Assembly: GCA_047495785.1 (NCBI GenBank)
Contig: JBLDXI010000026.1
Span: 496,001-560,000, forward strand
From: Lepidodermella squamata
Lineage: Eukaryota; Gastrotricha
Direction: 5' to 3'
DNA: 64,000 nucleotides
Positions 31,247 through 45,266 of the stretch are shown here, piece after piece. The stretch's first letter is position 1. Each line of letters opens with the position of its first letter. The notes under the pieces are model-generated. The model saw only the letters and a program-made list of their open reading frames with translations. It had not been told where the DNA came from and did not search any database. The position numbers were made by a program, and so were the translations under genes.

Positions 31247-34200
31247 CTGAAAAAAATTATAATTAATATTATTAATCATTCAATTAATTAATTTTCCGTC
31301 ATCAATTTCTCATATGTGCCTAAACTAATTATTTAATTAGGCCCAATTTTTCGAGTCAAATACGACAGCACGGAAACGGGTGCGACGAGCGACAGATGTC
31401 AGGCGCGAGATCAAGTCATCTGCCAGTCGCCCGGCTACTACTGGTTATCGCATAGCATTTGAGCCTATTTGCCAATATATAACTATATAATAATAACATT
31501 GGCCGCAACTTGCGCAACACATTTGGCGACGGACTAAGAGGGGGGGGGGGTGGGTCTTCGTTCGCACCCGCTAGGTCAGCCAGCTTATCGTCAGACCGGC
31601 GCCAAAATCGAAGCCGATAATGCCCAGCTTAGTTGCGTAACGCGCTGATCAATCGCACACACATCGCAGGCTTCTCTTTTATACTAATATTTATTATTAT
31701 TACCCGTCGCCCGTATTTATTACATTACTCAATGTTTGCTAACAAGCTAATGGCCGGAATCAATTGGATTTGAGACCCTTTATTATTATCATCACGATAT
31801 CGCCTATTGTCTAGCCGGGCTAGAAATTTGTCACAACTCGACGAGGTCATTTCACTGAGAGAATTAAATCACGACGACAGCCACCTTAATGAAAATAATT
31901 TGAAAACAATGCGTGCTTGAGGTGTCAATGATCTTATTTTAAGGTCGCGCTGTATTATTTCTAATTATCACAAGACCGCTGACCCGTATGAGTAGACGCG
32001 TGCCGAGTGCGCCTCACCGCCCCTATGCGCCACCCTACCTTGCCCACTCAACGTGTCAAGTGGCGACATAGGTGTGAAGCGTTTAAACATTATTTCGCAA
32101 TCATTCACGCCACCGAGTTCCCATATGGCCAGCTACTAAAAATGGCAGCAAATCATTATTATTAGACTACCGGCGGCTTGTCGCCTAAGCTCAGACGGCT
32201 TATCTGGGCAAGCAGATGGCGAGCGATCTCACGATAATAGCCGCAAACCGGTAAACACTGAATTGTTTACTCATAATCTTATTAAAAATGCCGGTGAAAG
32301 TTAAACGCGGTCACCTGTTGCAAAGATAGATGAAAAATTTCGTTTTAATCAAGTCACGTATTCAAAATTCTTAGCGAGCCGTCACGCGAAAAATTACCGC
32401 TATAAAAACAAAACGTGATTGACGTAACAAACAGCGAGCGTTCGGAATTCGAGTGTACAAAAGGCTCTCAGGCGTTGCCGACAGATAAATATTATTTATT
32501 GCGCGAAATCGTAACATAACAACGCACCGTTCAATTTCCCGTGCCGCCGTCGTACTATACTAACTACTACTATAAAGGTGAAAATTGCTGCGCGGTTAGA
32601 CACCCTCGAAGCGCCGGGTGACGGTTATACGCGAAAGTACGCACTTGAAATTATTAAGGCGGCGGTAAATATTTGCGCGATTTTTTCGGCGCGCGCGCGT
32701 CAAGAGGCGCGGCGGTGCTATTATCTTTGCGCGAACAGCCGCATCCTATGGTTACCTAAACCGGTTCGAACACTTGACGCGCCACTTGTCGTAATGCCTA
32801 AATTGAGTAAGTATAAGTAGACGTAAATATAAACGCACCTGAAACAGCCGCGATCGAGATCGAGATGGCGACGGTGATGTGAAGTAAAAATTCCACCTTA
32901 AAAATTCGCATTTGTCAAGTTTTCGCGTTTTTCTCACGATAACAGAAGCGAATTTTCGACAGCAGATGATGTCATAAGTAAACAGCGGCAAAAATTGTGT
33001 GAAATATTAAATATCAAGTCTCTATAGGAATAAAAATAAACAAAACGGGAATTATTGTTATTATTTTAGCTGACAAGTAGAAATTTTTCCTGTAAAATAA
33101 TAGCGTCTTTTGGGCTGCAAGCGGCGGTCAATTACGAGCCTAAAATATGAAGAGCGAGAGAGATATATGCATTATAGCGATAGAGACATGAATGGGCCAA
33201 ACGAATGAAAATTTTACCATCGTAGTCATAATCCACGATGCGATGCTAGTAACAATAATACAATATTTACAATTTATGCCGGGGTATCATCGCCGCGCGC
33301 AATGTGGACACGAGTGGGGGTGAACTCTCGCGAAACACAGGAAGACATGATAATAAAAGTTGGCCCTAATAAAACCGTAGTTGCAGTAAATTTATACATG
33401 TAGCGTTCTATACAGCATAAAATCGAAATTATATAGCGGTCATCATTATAAACAAACACATTCTCGTTGTAAGATAGATACTTTAGCTACGTTCAAAACA
33501 CAGGGTGCCTCGTTCTATGAATATTATAAAAATAGCCAGCAGAGTAATAAAACGACGGCAACACTTCATTTCCTGGGCCATTAATACGGCTATTAAGGAG
33601 TAAAGGAGCCAAGCGGGGGTGTGTAAAATTGTAAGTGAAAGTTTTTCGCCGCCGATAAACAGCTGTTCCAATAAATATATTGAATCGCTTATTACTCGTA
33701 GTATGGGCGAGAAAAGGGCTACTATGCACTACTACTTGGTCACCGCGTGAGACTTTGTGTGTCGCTAGTCACTCGGCCAATCAGCGCGCGCCGTGTGCGC
33801 ACACCCTCCCATGCTCATGAATATTAATGCGCCAGCCGGGTGGACACAAACGCGACAACAACTCGCGCTGAGAAAATTAGCACGGCGGGAAACAAAAAAT
33901 GCAAATTGCATATACAACATTTGTATTATAATTAGCTATATATACAGCAGACCAGAGCTAAATCCTATTTTTGCTAAATTTGATAATAATGATAACGCGA
34001 TGAACAAAACAACAAGATCGGCTAAAAAATCGACCCGCGAATAAGGCAGCGCATTCGTGTTATTTCTAGCCGCCATGATCCATCTCGCTGCCCCTAGAGT
34101 GCATTATACTTCAACGCGCGGTCAGTTGCGGCCGGGCGCTAAAAAAAAATCACGCGCAAATAATAATTTATATTGCGCGCGCATACATTTCGGCGATCTG

Positions 34201-37200
34201 ATCGGAACGCCCGCGCGATTGACTCGCGGACTACTACTATCTATTTCGGTGTAATTTCTTTATCAAAACAATAGAAAATCGCGCCGCGGCTATATGCGCC
34301 GCAATTTAGCACGCCGATATAACTGTTATTATAACATTAAATTCTAGTCATGATTTCATCATATCGTTATTATTAAAAAATCAAGAGGGATGAACAATAT
34401 GCGGAAATATTTTTTTAACCGCAAGATTTTTGCACCGAGGAAAATTGAATAAAAATTGCGAGGGGCGAGAAAATTATAAAGTTATTAAGGAGGAGGAAGC
34501 GAAAAAATAGATGTGTCGGTCGAGTGTTTGGGGGACGCGTTGAGCAACAAGAAGCGGACGCGTAATCCGGTCGTAGGCGCGCGACTTGAAAAACGAGCCG
34601 TCGTGTTATGATTGCGATTAATAGGCCGTGGGAGTAATCGTCGTCTTAGATGAGCCTACTGGTATTACTTTTATTGTTATAACCAGCAGCTCGGCAAGCA
34701 GCGCTGGGTGGCGATAAATGGTCGGCTTATAAATATAACGAGATAAAAGGATGAGCGCGCTCGAGAGCGAGGCCGAGCTCTACAAAAGCAAGCGATGCGG
34801 CTCAATGCCGCCGAGCCGCAGACAAAGGCGCGTACAACTTGCCTGTGCGTTGATGCTTGTCAACGCCGCCTTAATACGCGCAAACGGTGCGCACACGCGC
34901 GCTTATACTAGTTGTAATATATTCAACCTTTTACTTATTTTACAACTGCGACAGTACGACAATAAAACATCGTTTTCGCTGTCGCGAGATGCAGATAATA
35001 CGCGCTCGGCTCGGCCCACTCGAGGCCGGGATGCCGAATAAACACGATGCGCGCCGACGCTGTCTTGAAATTGCGAGATAAAAGAGCGTAAACAGCAGCA
35101 GCAGCAGCAGCAGCGCCCGGCCCCGTTTTGCTACAACACAAGGGCGCCCGTTCAAAATAACCTGTCAGATTTTTTTTCGTCGTTATATCTTGCTCGCTGC
35201 ATCGGACAGGTTCAACAGGGCGCCTGTCTACGACGTTCTCGAGGCAAATAAAAACAAAAACAAGTGTTGTTGTTTTGTTACCAATTAACTAGTCAGACAA
35301 CGGCTGAAGAGCTCTAATTTCTCTTAAGTAAACTCGCCTCAGGAGAGGCAACTTTGACGCCAAAATGTCATCGCGAGACCATTGTTAGAAACGCAAGATT
35401 GTCTTATAATATTGCCCTAATGAGAGAAAAAATGATAAGATGGCTGTGGAAATTTCTCGAAGCTCACATAATTCGTAATATTTCAACAAAAAATGTAAAA
35501 AAAATCCTCAAAAATCGCACAAGATTTGATAGAAAAAATAATTAAGGAGGAATTTTTAAATATCGAGCAACTAACTTGACTTACGGTCTGATAATTTTAT
35601 CTACATCAAATTGATATTTGATTAAACGAAATCAATTGGAAATCGTTAAAACCGATTATGGGACTTTTAAAAATTCCGAAAAAATCTTTAAAAATCAGCT
35701 TGTTGATTTTCTAACGATATTTCAAGAGGTAAGAACAACAAGTGTTAAGGAGTAAGATGGTAATGATTTCAAAGCTGGTGGTTTCACCTTGCGGCGGCGG
35801 CCGCCAAAAGCGACGATTGAGTAGCCGGTGGCGCGTGTCCGGCGCCGCCCGCCCGCCTGCCGCCCGGGTCGGCGCCGAAATGCTCGACTGGCAATCTCGC
35901 GCCTAATAATCAGTGTGAACAACAAACGCGGGCGAAGATCATTAGCCGGCTACTACTAAACAACTAATAAACAACAGATCGTAAATGTGTAGAGATGCCT
36001 GTATTATAGCAGTAGTAGTAGAAGTACTACAAGAAGAAGATGCGCGATAATTTTTACAAATTTGGCGCATTTTCGGTTTTGGCGTCGCCTTTGTCTGCGA
36101 AACCCCGTCCGCACGCCGACAAGAGGCGTCGTTTTACTAATTGACTTTCCGTTCAAGAGGCGACGCCAAACAGACAAGAAAACTTGAACATCCGAAATCC
36201 GACGCATCAAAATTTTTCTAAAAAGGGGATTAGCCAGCCGGTTGGTTGTAATTTATCTATTTGCTATTATAATAAATAGCCAAAAATTTATTGTTGTATC
36301 GCTGCTGCTGCTACTTATTAGTATTGCTAAAAACGGCCGCGGCTGATTACGCGCCGAGAAATAATAAGTTATTGCGCAATGCCATTGACGCATCTTCAAC
36401 GGCCCTTAGGGCGAAAGTAATTAAGGCGACTGGTAATTAGCCAAATTCTACACGGCTCGCAGGTATTAAACCCAGCGGGTGGCGACCGCATGAGAAAACA
36501 GCCCCTCGACAGAAACGGTGACATGGCAAATTATCTACGCTAATTCAGAAATAAAAATACCAACCGCAACCAGCCACTATATGAATGAATGAACGTAAAA
36601 ATAAAGGTGGTAGTGTACAAATAGCTGCGATGAGACTGCTGATGCTGATTAAACAGCACGCCGTGTAAATGATGATCAGTCAGTCAGTCAGTCGGGTCGT
36701 AAAAGAAGAAGAAGAAGAAGAGTTAGTGCTATATAGATGGGATGGGTTATAAAATATTGTTTACGGATGCGCTTATTTATATAATCCGCGCGCGCGATCC
36801 GCCTTAATAACACTCGAAATTATTAGTAGTAGTCGGTTTGGTTTCACGGCTGCTGTTGTTTCACGGCAACGATGTTTTGTTAGCGGAAGAAAGTATCGCT
36901 GTGCGTTTTGTGGAAAAACAAAGCAGCCAGCGAGCAGAAGACGCGCGGGGCTGGGTTCGGTTTACAAACACACTGATCGAGGCGTCGAAATTACCGCGTG
37001 CCACAAAAACATAAACACGCGAATTAATCGCTACTAACCCAAGTTTTTTCGCGCGCCCGTAAACATGGCCAAAAATCTAAGGGCGTTGTTAAAAGTCACG
37101 TCCCTTCGAGCAGCAGCGGAGATAACAGCAGCAGACCGGGGCCGGTAAACACACACAGGAAGTTTTTCGAGCGACAAAGAAAGTAACAGGAAGCGAGAAA

Positions 37201-40200
37201 ATGATAAAAGCTCGTGAGCAAATTTGCCTTCCATCGCCAGCCGGCGGCGGTGCTTTGTTCTTCAAAATGACAAAGCACGCGTTTCGTGTAAAAGTTATTA
37301 CAATAATTGTAACGCGATGCCGTTAAAACCTGTAAAAATTCGCCAGGCGATGAAAAATTGAATAAAAACAATAAAAAGTGTGTTTTTAGCTGGTGTGTTG
37401 AAAAGCCACCAACCAGCCAGGCAATAAAAACCGTCGCCCCACGCGCCAGCTAGTAGGTCATCGCACAGACGAAGAACAAACAAGTAAAATGGCCATGATG
37501 TGTGTTAGGCCGAAAAATTTGCGTGACTTTTGACGTCATTATTATTATTACTGTCATTACCACACACACATACATACAGCAGTGTAAAAAGATGCATGGA
37601 TGCGAAGGCGCGGTATGGTGGTGTTTAACCGGCGTCAAAAACTTGTAAAAATGCACGTGTTGACGATGATATCTAAATAATAAACATTTTATTACACCTT
37701 AAATGAGCAATGAGTGAGTGAGCGAGGTTAGGAGAAGCAAAAAAAAATTTTGAATAAAAATAGCGCGTGCTTTTAAGGCGGATTTTTCATGTATTATTAT
37801 TTTCTAAAAACGCGCGCGCAGTGCAACATTGCGCACGTGTTTATTTCACCGGCAATTCGTGATAAATTCCGACGCTGAATGCTTTATAAAAGCTGACCGG
37901 TGCTCGTCGACAGGAAAAAAGGTCATTTAGCCGGCGCCGGGCCTGCGGCAGGCGGCGGCCAGGTGCCAGCCAGGAAATTCGAGCTCACTTTGCGCACACG
38001 GAGATTTTCGAGATAACTCGAGGCGATGTGGTCATTTTGTTGTTGTTGTTGCTGGTTGTCACCTTGGCGTTGTGTCGACGATGTCGCGGCTCGGTGGTGT
38101 CGTCGCACACAATCGCCAATGTGCGTTTTGCACATTTTCCCGAGCGAGAGCGAAACTCGATATAGTATCGCAGAGGTGTTTCCAGCATGAGTAAGGGTGA
38201 TGCAACAGGGGCGGTGTCTGATCGCTAAAAATGATTTCGCAAGGGCGGGTCCCGCCTTTTTACGGCCAAATGGCGCCTTCAGATAGCGATCGACGTTCAA
38301 AAACCGTAATTACAACCGCGCCGCACACACTTTGAATTTGACGCATCACTCATCGCATCGGCGCCATTAATATTATTGGGGTGAGAAGATAAAGTATATA
38401 TATCGGAAGCCTTTCACTGTATCGCGCTCACCTTTTGGCGTACATTTCAGTACAAGATTAATGCGCGCGGCTCACGCGCTCTCTGAAGACGAAATGATGC
38501 GCTGCACTCAAAATTAAGGTGGAGATCGCCTGCCGTGATCGAATTAGCCCGGGCGCGTGCGTCTCGCGATAAATCACGCCCGCCTTTGATCCGCACCGCT
38601 GCCACTAACTACGTCTCGTGTCAAATAGTACTAACAATGTTCGCCCATTCATAATTCGAATTTACGCCCATCAATCAGCCGATATGTATTGGTTACTAAG
38701 AACAAAATATCCAATCACAGGCGATGGAAGAAGGAGATGAAACGAAGCGAAACCACAGACCTTGTCGCTATCATGACCAAGGGTGATTGATTAATCAAAC
38801 AATTAATCCAGCTCAAAATCGAAGTTCGATTGTCAACATTGAATTTAATATCTAATATGAGCAATATTAATAATATATTGAATAAAATTGGCGCGAAAAA
38901 TATGGGTCATCGAAAATAGCATGAAAATTCCTGAACAACATCGCGGGTTTTCCAAAATTTTGAAAATATTCGAAAATTAGAAAGAAGTTGGAAAGAGATA
39001 AGTAATGGGATTATGAAGAACTGGCAAAATAAAGCTGCAATTTCAAAAATTTCAAAGAAATCCAATTTTTTCTGATTTTTTTGAAAATATTCGATCAACA
39101 CTTATTTTTCTTGTGAAAATATAATAGATATTGTTAAGCAGATAATATGTAATTATTATCTGTTCTATACCGAATCAGATTTTGATACCGAAGAGAATAA
39201 TGGCCACGCGTCTCCTGATTCAATTAGCCGCGCTCTATTACCGCTGGCTTGATTGGTTCTGATTGATTGGCGATAATTAACGCTAATAACGCAGTAAATC
39301 GCGGGATATAAATGTCGGAAATAATGCTATGAAATTATACTTGCTCAGATGATGCTGTTGTTGTTGTTTCGCTGTTCAGTAAACGGAATATTCGGGCCAT
39401 TATAATGTTTTGTTGCGTGTTTATTATTACGAGGGAATTGAAACGAAAACAGTAGGAGGAGGACCATGAGCTGTTGTGGCGTGACCTTGAGCGCAAAATA
39501 TTTCGCACGCGCGCGATCGACGCCCGTCGAGAGACGAGTGCAGGCGCAGCAGGATGCGCGAGATGGCGCGATTCGATTTATTATTAGTATTATTACTACA
39601 ACTATCATTATTACCATCGTTTTGTACATAGATTTATCTTCCGAGTAATATTATTATTACTTAACCCTATCAAGTGAAGAATGACGGGTAACAGTGGTAA
39701 TATAAGACGAAGATGAAGCAATTTGTTGTTTTTACCTCGCGCCCGCAATTAATCACTGCTGCCAAAACGTCGACGTGATAATAAATTAGCCAAAAATTAT
39801 AACCGCTATCATGGCAGCCGGTCTATAAATCACGCGCGGAAATTGAGCGCACTCAGCTAAGATAATATACAGAAAAAATGTGGCGAAATTATGATATATT
39901 TTTTTCATAGGTGTGATAAAATGTTCGGGAAATTGACCATTCGGCCCTGTGGAAAATTTTAGCCTTATTTATTGTTTTGTGTCGCGTTTTTTTCGGCGCG
40001 TGCGCACAATGTCCTCGTTGCAATAATAAATAAGCGCGCACTTTAGGTGCGGCCAATTAACTCGCGCCCGGCCAGTGAAAATATGGGCCTTCGAAATATG
40101 CAATAATCAGCATTTCGAGAGTGAGAATATTGCTTAATTATGTGCTATTTTTTGTCGATCGGCCGTCGATAGGTGGTAATTATTTTTCGGTCTGGCTGAA

Positions 40201-43200
40201 AGCTGAGTGCTGAATTTTCGTGACCATAATATCGGCATATGCCTAAAAGTTCAGGTCATAAATTTTGAAAAAAAATAACTTGTAGACCAATAAACAAAAA
40301 AACGTGACGTGAAAAGTTGTGGTCTAATCCAATGTGAAGAATAATTGAGCCATTACACTTCAGCTGACACAAGCCAAATTATGCAGACGTAAATAAGAAT
40401 AAAAAATGTCACTAATGGCCAACCAGTTAAAACCGTTAGGAAATGAAAAATTATCGCCGAAAATGTGATTTATGGTAGCCTCATGACTTGTATAAACTTT
40501 TGTAACAGCAATTTGTTTTATATAATTTTGTATCAATTTTTCCCTAATATGGAGGTGAATAGAATTCTGATTTGGAATTAAAAATTGACATAATGTGAAT
40601 ATACTAATGAAATAAATCGCAAAAAACCAGACTGTTCCATTTCTCACAGTAATAATATATGCAGTAATGTCATGCCTTGATTCTGAATTTTGAAAAATTC
40701 GTGAACAATTTATAATAAATATTCTTTCTCTGAGCGTTGGAATGCCAGAAAATTATGATCAGCCTAATTTGCGAAGGCTCGTGTCTCTTGTGAATGAAGA
40801 TTAAAGACAGCTAAAGCCGGTTCTGCTGACAGGTAAGAAAATTCGGAAGAATGAATGGCTCTTAAAAAAGTAAAATACCAATTTTTTAAGCTGAAGTATA
40901 GAATCGGACCTGTCTCTTAAAATGGATGAATCAGCGCTTTTTATCCTACTTCTGTGATTTTAGTGATTAAAACGTAATGCGGGGTATATTTATCCTACCG
41001 TTTTTTCATCGCAATTTCAGTGAAGGCGAGTCAATAAATAACAAAGGCAAATAGGAGCCTGGAAATTACCTGGAGTAAATCCATATAATCACGAAAAAAA
41101 TCAGGGCCACTCGAGGGAGATAAGCTTTTGAGCACTTGATCTAATGAAAGTGTAAGTTATATATTTTGCGAGACATGAACTAATTCGGCGACACGCGGCT
41201 TGTGAACTAATATAAAAGACCGCCGACAAATAGCCGGCTAATTTTAACGTGTTCGAATAACATGCGATATAAATGATAATATGGGACCTAAATATGTATG
41301 CGCGTGTTAATAGCCGTGTTACAGCAGACGCGCTGACCTTTCGCAGTAACTGACTTTTGCCTGCTGCCTAAATTACCTGTAAAATTAGCCCGCGCCTCAG
41401 GCCACAGACGGTGGTTGGTAGGCAAGCAAGTCTGCGGCTGAAGGCTGAAAGATGCGCGACTTGTTCGTTTTGTGTGCGATGGCGCCTGAAAACGTGCCCT
41501 ATCGCCGGTTGCGGCCGGCGGGCCCGGTACCAAGGCCGGAAATGACCGTTCCGCCGCCGTGGCAAGACTTGTCGCAAGACGCACGCGCGCGCAAAAACAA
41601 TAATATTACAGAGTGCGCGCTAGTAAATATATACAACAGTCGAAATATATAATAATATAATATAGGTCACTCACTAGTTTTCTCTCATTGCGCGATACTA
41701 TTAAGTGGGCTAAAATGCGTGTCCCGGCTACAGGTAGTGGCTAAATTTCCGGTCAATCGGCGACCGGAGACGAACGCTAGAACGTCATTAGCTCGCCTCA
41801 TCATCAGAAATCTTTCTTTTTATAGCGACAATAACATTATTTAATTTCAAAATAGCTATGCACTGTCGCTTTGTTTTTGAAAAAGGATGCACGGCCGTGG
41901 CGATAAACAAAATTTATTTCTTATAGCCTATATACTATAGGATCGTTTGTGATTTTGTTAGATCGCGTTCCTATGTCCTGGGAATTGAGATTTGTTGATT
42001 CTTTGCCTGGATTTTTATTTGATATTTAGTGTATAAGATAATAGCGTCGCGCGCGCCTTTTCTCATCCGGACGATGCGAAAAGTTTGTATTGTTTTTGTT
42101 TTTCGATTCCTTTTCTCGAGGCCGAATGAATTTTATAATAATTAAACCGGTACGCGTTCAGATCATCGCTTTGTCCTTGTTCTTGATACATTCCTCGTCC
42201 TGATCTTGGGTGAAAAGAGATTAAAAAAAATCTGAAAGCGTGATAGGAAAACAGCGCCAGACAGAACAGAAAAGATCAGGCCTGAATATTTGCGCCATTA
42301 AATTTAGGACTACAGATATGATAATTTCCGATGCTTGGCGATTGGGATGATTCATTTCCTAGATCGATAATTAATACCCGTCTGACCGCAGGATTTTTTA
42401 ATTCAGCAATCTTGAAATCTCATTTAAGTAGACAAATATTCAACACTGGTATCGGAAAAATCAGTAATTTTTGAAATCGATATCGGCTAAAGTTTAGCGT
42501 TTAACAGAATTGCGTAAAATAGTAAAATTTATCGGTTGGTTTTGATTTTTGATGAAAAAGAGATTTAAAGGAAAACGTGAAACCAGATTTCACGAAAATC
42601 TAGTGCCGGACCTTCAGATTTAATACTGGAACCTTACATTTGGGATTTGCACCTGAAACTTCAAAAATGCGGGTGAAATTTGAAAAATCAACAAAAATAC
42701 CTTTAACACGGAAAATTCTTCTATTTTGTTGCGCTTCAATGCTATTTAATTGGGAAATATTGAAATGTGATGGGACAGCAAGGCAAAAAAGCATAGAACA
42801 AAGTGTTTATTGCCCGAAAACTCATCTGCAAGGCGATTATACCGGAAGTGGCGATTTTTTGAACAATTTTAATAAAATATGGGCAGCGGAGAGTTCTGAG
42901 CTTTTATTAGCTTGAATTTTAGCGCAGTTCTCGCCCGATTATTTCCGCCTATTCTCGGTTCACTGAACATACTCATAAGAGCTAATGGCGAGAAAAAGGT
43001 GATTGTAAGCTGAAGTACTAAAGATTGACGAAAGATATATGAAACAAAATGCAGCTCCGAACTTCATGCCAGTGTTTGAAACAGGTAAGGTTTTGCAGAC
43101 CGATACCAGACCTGTGAACAGTGGAAGTCAAACTGGACCGGACCTGGAACGGCCCGTTTTAGAACAGAATTTTTTTAATCGCATGAAAATAGCGAAAGCG

Positions 43201-43844
43201 TGATATCAAACGCATAAAACTTCCTAACTCATCTAAAAAGTAAGATCAACCAATGTTGGGAGCCTTCTAAGCCTCAGTAAAAAAATTCGGAAGCCGTGAA
43301 CTAGCCCAACCATATCCGATAAGTTTGACCAACGCACAAATGCTCCAAGTCAAGAAAATGAGGAAAACAGCAAACTCTAATTTTTCTATAGAATTTTTTT
43401 CCATTATTCCCACGCCAAGCCTAAGTAAAAATTAAGTTTTCCCGGTCTACCGATGGCGTTTTTTGAGACCGATACCGGACCTGGAACGGCAACGGCGTCG
43501 GTCGAGTGGACCTGTTTCCAAAGCTTAACGATAGTGAAATTTTGCTAGACTCGCTCAGGTTTCTTTCAAATTCAATATTGCACGAATGTTAGTTTGGATT
43601 AGGATGAGAGCTTTTGTGCCCGTGATTCTGGACTTTCGTTAGCTGATCATCGATAAGATCGTGAACATTCTTCAATAATAATGCTCTGAGTGCCATGGAT
43701 TGTGAAAGGGTAAAGTGCTAGGTGTGGTTCATGTGTGGTTCCGTTACTCAATGCCCATTTTATTCAAATTCTAAGATAACGTGGTGCAAGCTCAGGAGTA
43801 AGGCAGCAGTCTAACAGTATTTCATTCATTTTCCATTTTTTTCT
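31247..43844. other. 12.6-kb stretch with no convincing gene; probable DDR 5' intron or regulatory DNA
   Basis: The missing first exon(s) of the DDR gene must lie here or beyond, since the exon at 31246 begins mid-codon after a splice acceptor. I could not place it. All ORFs are short and lack domains. The stretch mixes AT-rich runs and CpG-rich CGCGCG runs, with microsatellites (poly-G near 31545, CAG at 35093, CAGT near 36677, GAA near 36705, GTT near 38040) and repeated TTAAGGMGGA motifs. Near 43100-43490 the phrase GACCGATACCRGACCTG occurs twice. Confidence 0.5.
35093..35114 (+). repeat. CAG/CTG trinucleotide run
   Basis: About seven CAG units in non-coding DNA. There is no open frame of interest across it. 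Confidence 0.9.
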
Positions 43845-45266
43845 TTACAAAATGTGGCATATGCCACTGTTGAGGGATGGCACTCTAATTTGATTCGACG
43901 GCTGGGCAGCATCGAGAAACTGCTTAACCAGCCGCCAATCTCGCTGCACTTTCAACTTGGTCGTCTCGTTGCCAGCGAAAACAGCCTCATCTGGGAACCC
44001 AGCAAATTGCAACGTATTAGGGCCATCCACCTTTTTCAACGCAGCTTGACTTGGCTTCTTCGGATCTGCAGCATTCCGCTCGGCTTGGTAAACCCTAGGA
44101 AATTGATCCCGCAACTGCTCCATCCGAGATTCATTCACAGAATCTGCTTTAGTCGCCAGAAACATGAATCTCGTCTTGGAGCTGTTGTAACTCAACCACT
44201 GAAGAATGTTAGCAACAGTTTCGAAATAACCTGGCGGGAGACGGTCGGTTGCTGAGCATAGAATGAAAACAGCGTCGAGGTGGCGAACATTTGCTCCAAT
44301 CCGTCCGCGGAGCATTTTCACGATTTCATCATTATCCCAATGTCTGTCGTAAAATCCTACTGTGTCCGTCACGAGGATGTTACGTTGCCGTCCTCCGATC
44401 GTCCCTGTTCCACGGATAAAGTAAATCTCTCGAGTGACGTTTTCGAAACTGATCTCAGACTCGCAAATCTCTTCGTTGAAGATCACGTTGATCAGACGAG
44501 ATTTTCCTGAGCCGGTTGGGCCAATTAACAGGATGTTGTAGTCCTCATCTTTCGCCGAGTCGAGGTAATACTCAAACCGGCTCGCTCGAAAGTTTGTTTC
44601 AATGAAACTGTAAACCCGTTGCGGGACGTGATTTGGATCAAAAAAATGTGGCCTGATCGCGGCTGGGAAGGCATTAACCTTCGTCAAAACGTCGCCAATT
44701 ATGTTCGACCTAAAGTAGGACATCAAAACATTTTCACCATCCATCTGCGAACTTATCCAGCGGCCGCGGTAGATGTAATTGGCAACATGTTCGCAGTTTC
44801 GCAGGCAAAGGGAGTAGTTACACATGCCTAAGATGCTTTCCATGCGTTGTCGCATTGGTTCGTCGATTTCCTTAGCGTAAACGACTTGGTACTGATTTTC
44901 GGCGTATTGATTGCCAACAATTTGAACTCGAGCTTCGTCTAGGTCAATACGATCTGACCCGAATTCCAGGCAGTAAGGGCCGCAGAGTAGGAACCAATGG
45001 GAGTAAGCTAGGCTCATGTAGGATCTGTCGATTTTGCAAAGGCACACGTCGTGGCCAATGGAGAAGGCTCCGTCGACAAGGATATCCAATCCGCGCTCTC
45101 TTATTGCGCGATCGAAAATGATGGTGTGATCCTGCTGCCACTTCAACTTCTCAGCCTTCACGATATCGTTGTTTTGAATAGCTTTTGTAACGGCTATTGG
45201 CACCCCAATGGCAGCAGCCACAGCGGCACCAGCTGCGAACATTGCTCCAACTACTTTTGAATCCAT
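43845..45266 (-). CDS. LRAT-domain plus AIG1-type GTPase fusion protein
   Basis: A single-exon gene of 473 residues. Residues 1-28 form a hydrophobic Ala/Val-rich helix (VVGAMFAAGAAVAAAIGVPIAV), probably membrane-anchoring. Residues about 45-185 look like an LRAT/NlpC-P60-type thiol acyltransferase fold: His90 in SHWFLLCGPYC and the catalytic-type Cys in RNCEHVANY (157-160). Residues about 240-460 form a GTPase: G1 GPTGSGKS at 249-256, G3 DTVGF at 301-305, G4-like ATKAD. The P-loop GTPase resembles the AIG1/GIMAP-septin-like group. LRAT-type proteins transfer or cleave acyl groups on lipids; AIG1 GTPases act on membranes. The pairing suggests a GTP-controlled lipid enzyme on a membrane, which is inference. 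It has no introns, unlike its neighbours. Confidence 0.8.
   Translation of the reverse strand: MDSKVVGAMFAAGAAVAAAIGVPIAVTKAIQNNDIVKAEKLKWQQDHTIIFDRAIRERGLDILVDGAFSIGHDVCLCKIDRSYMSLAYSHWFLLCGPYCLEFGSDRIDLDEARVQIVGNQYAENQYQVVYAKEIDEPMRQRMESILGMCNYSLCLRNCEHVANYIYRGRWISSQMDGENVLMSYFRSNIIGDVLTKVNAFPAAIRPHFFDPNHVPQRVYSFIETNFRASRFEYYLDSAKDEDYNILLIGPTGSGKSRLINVIFNEEICESEISFENVTREIYFIRGTGTIGGRQRNILVTDTVGFYDRHWDNDEIVKMLRGRIGANVRHLDAVFILCSATDRLPPGYFETVANILQWLSYNSSKTRFMFLATKADSVNESRMEQLRDQFPRVYQAERNAADPKKPSQAALKKVDGPNTLQFAGFPDEAVFAGNETTKLKVQRDWRLVKQFLDAAQPSNQIRVPSLNSGICHIL

Noticed and set aside
37923-38300. 125-codon minus-strand ORF with a Gln run
   Set aside because: The Gln run is a GTT/CAA microsatellite read in frame; no domain or start context.
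33274-43800. Search for the DDR signal-peptide exon
   Set aside because: Several short hydrophobic minus-strand frames exist, but none had an ATG, a signal-like stretch and a phase-1 GT donor together convincingly.
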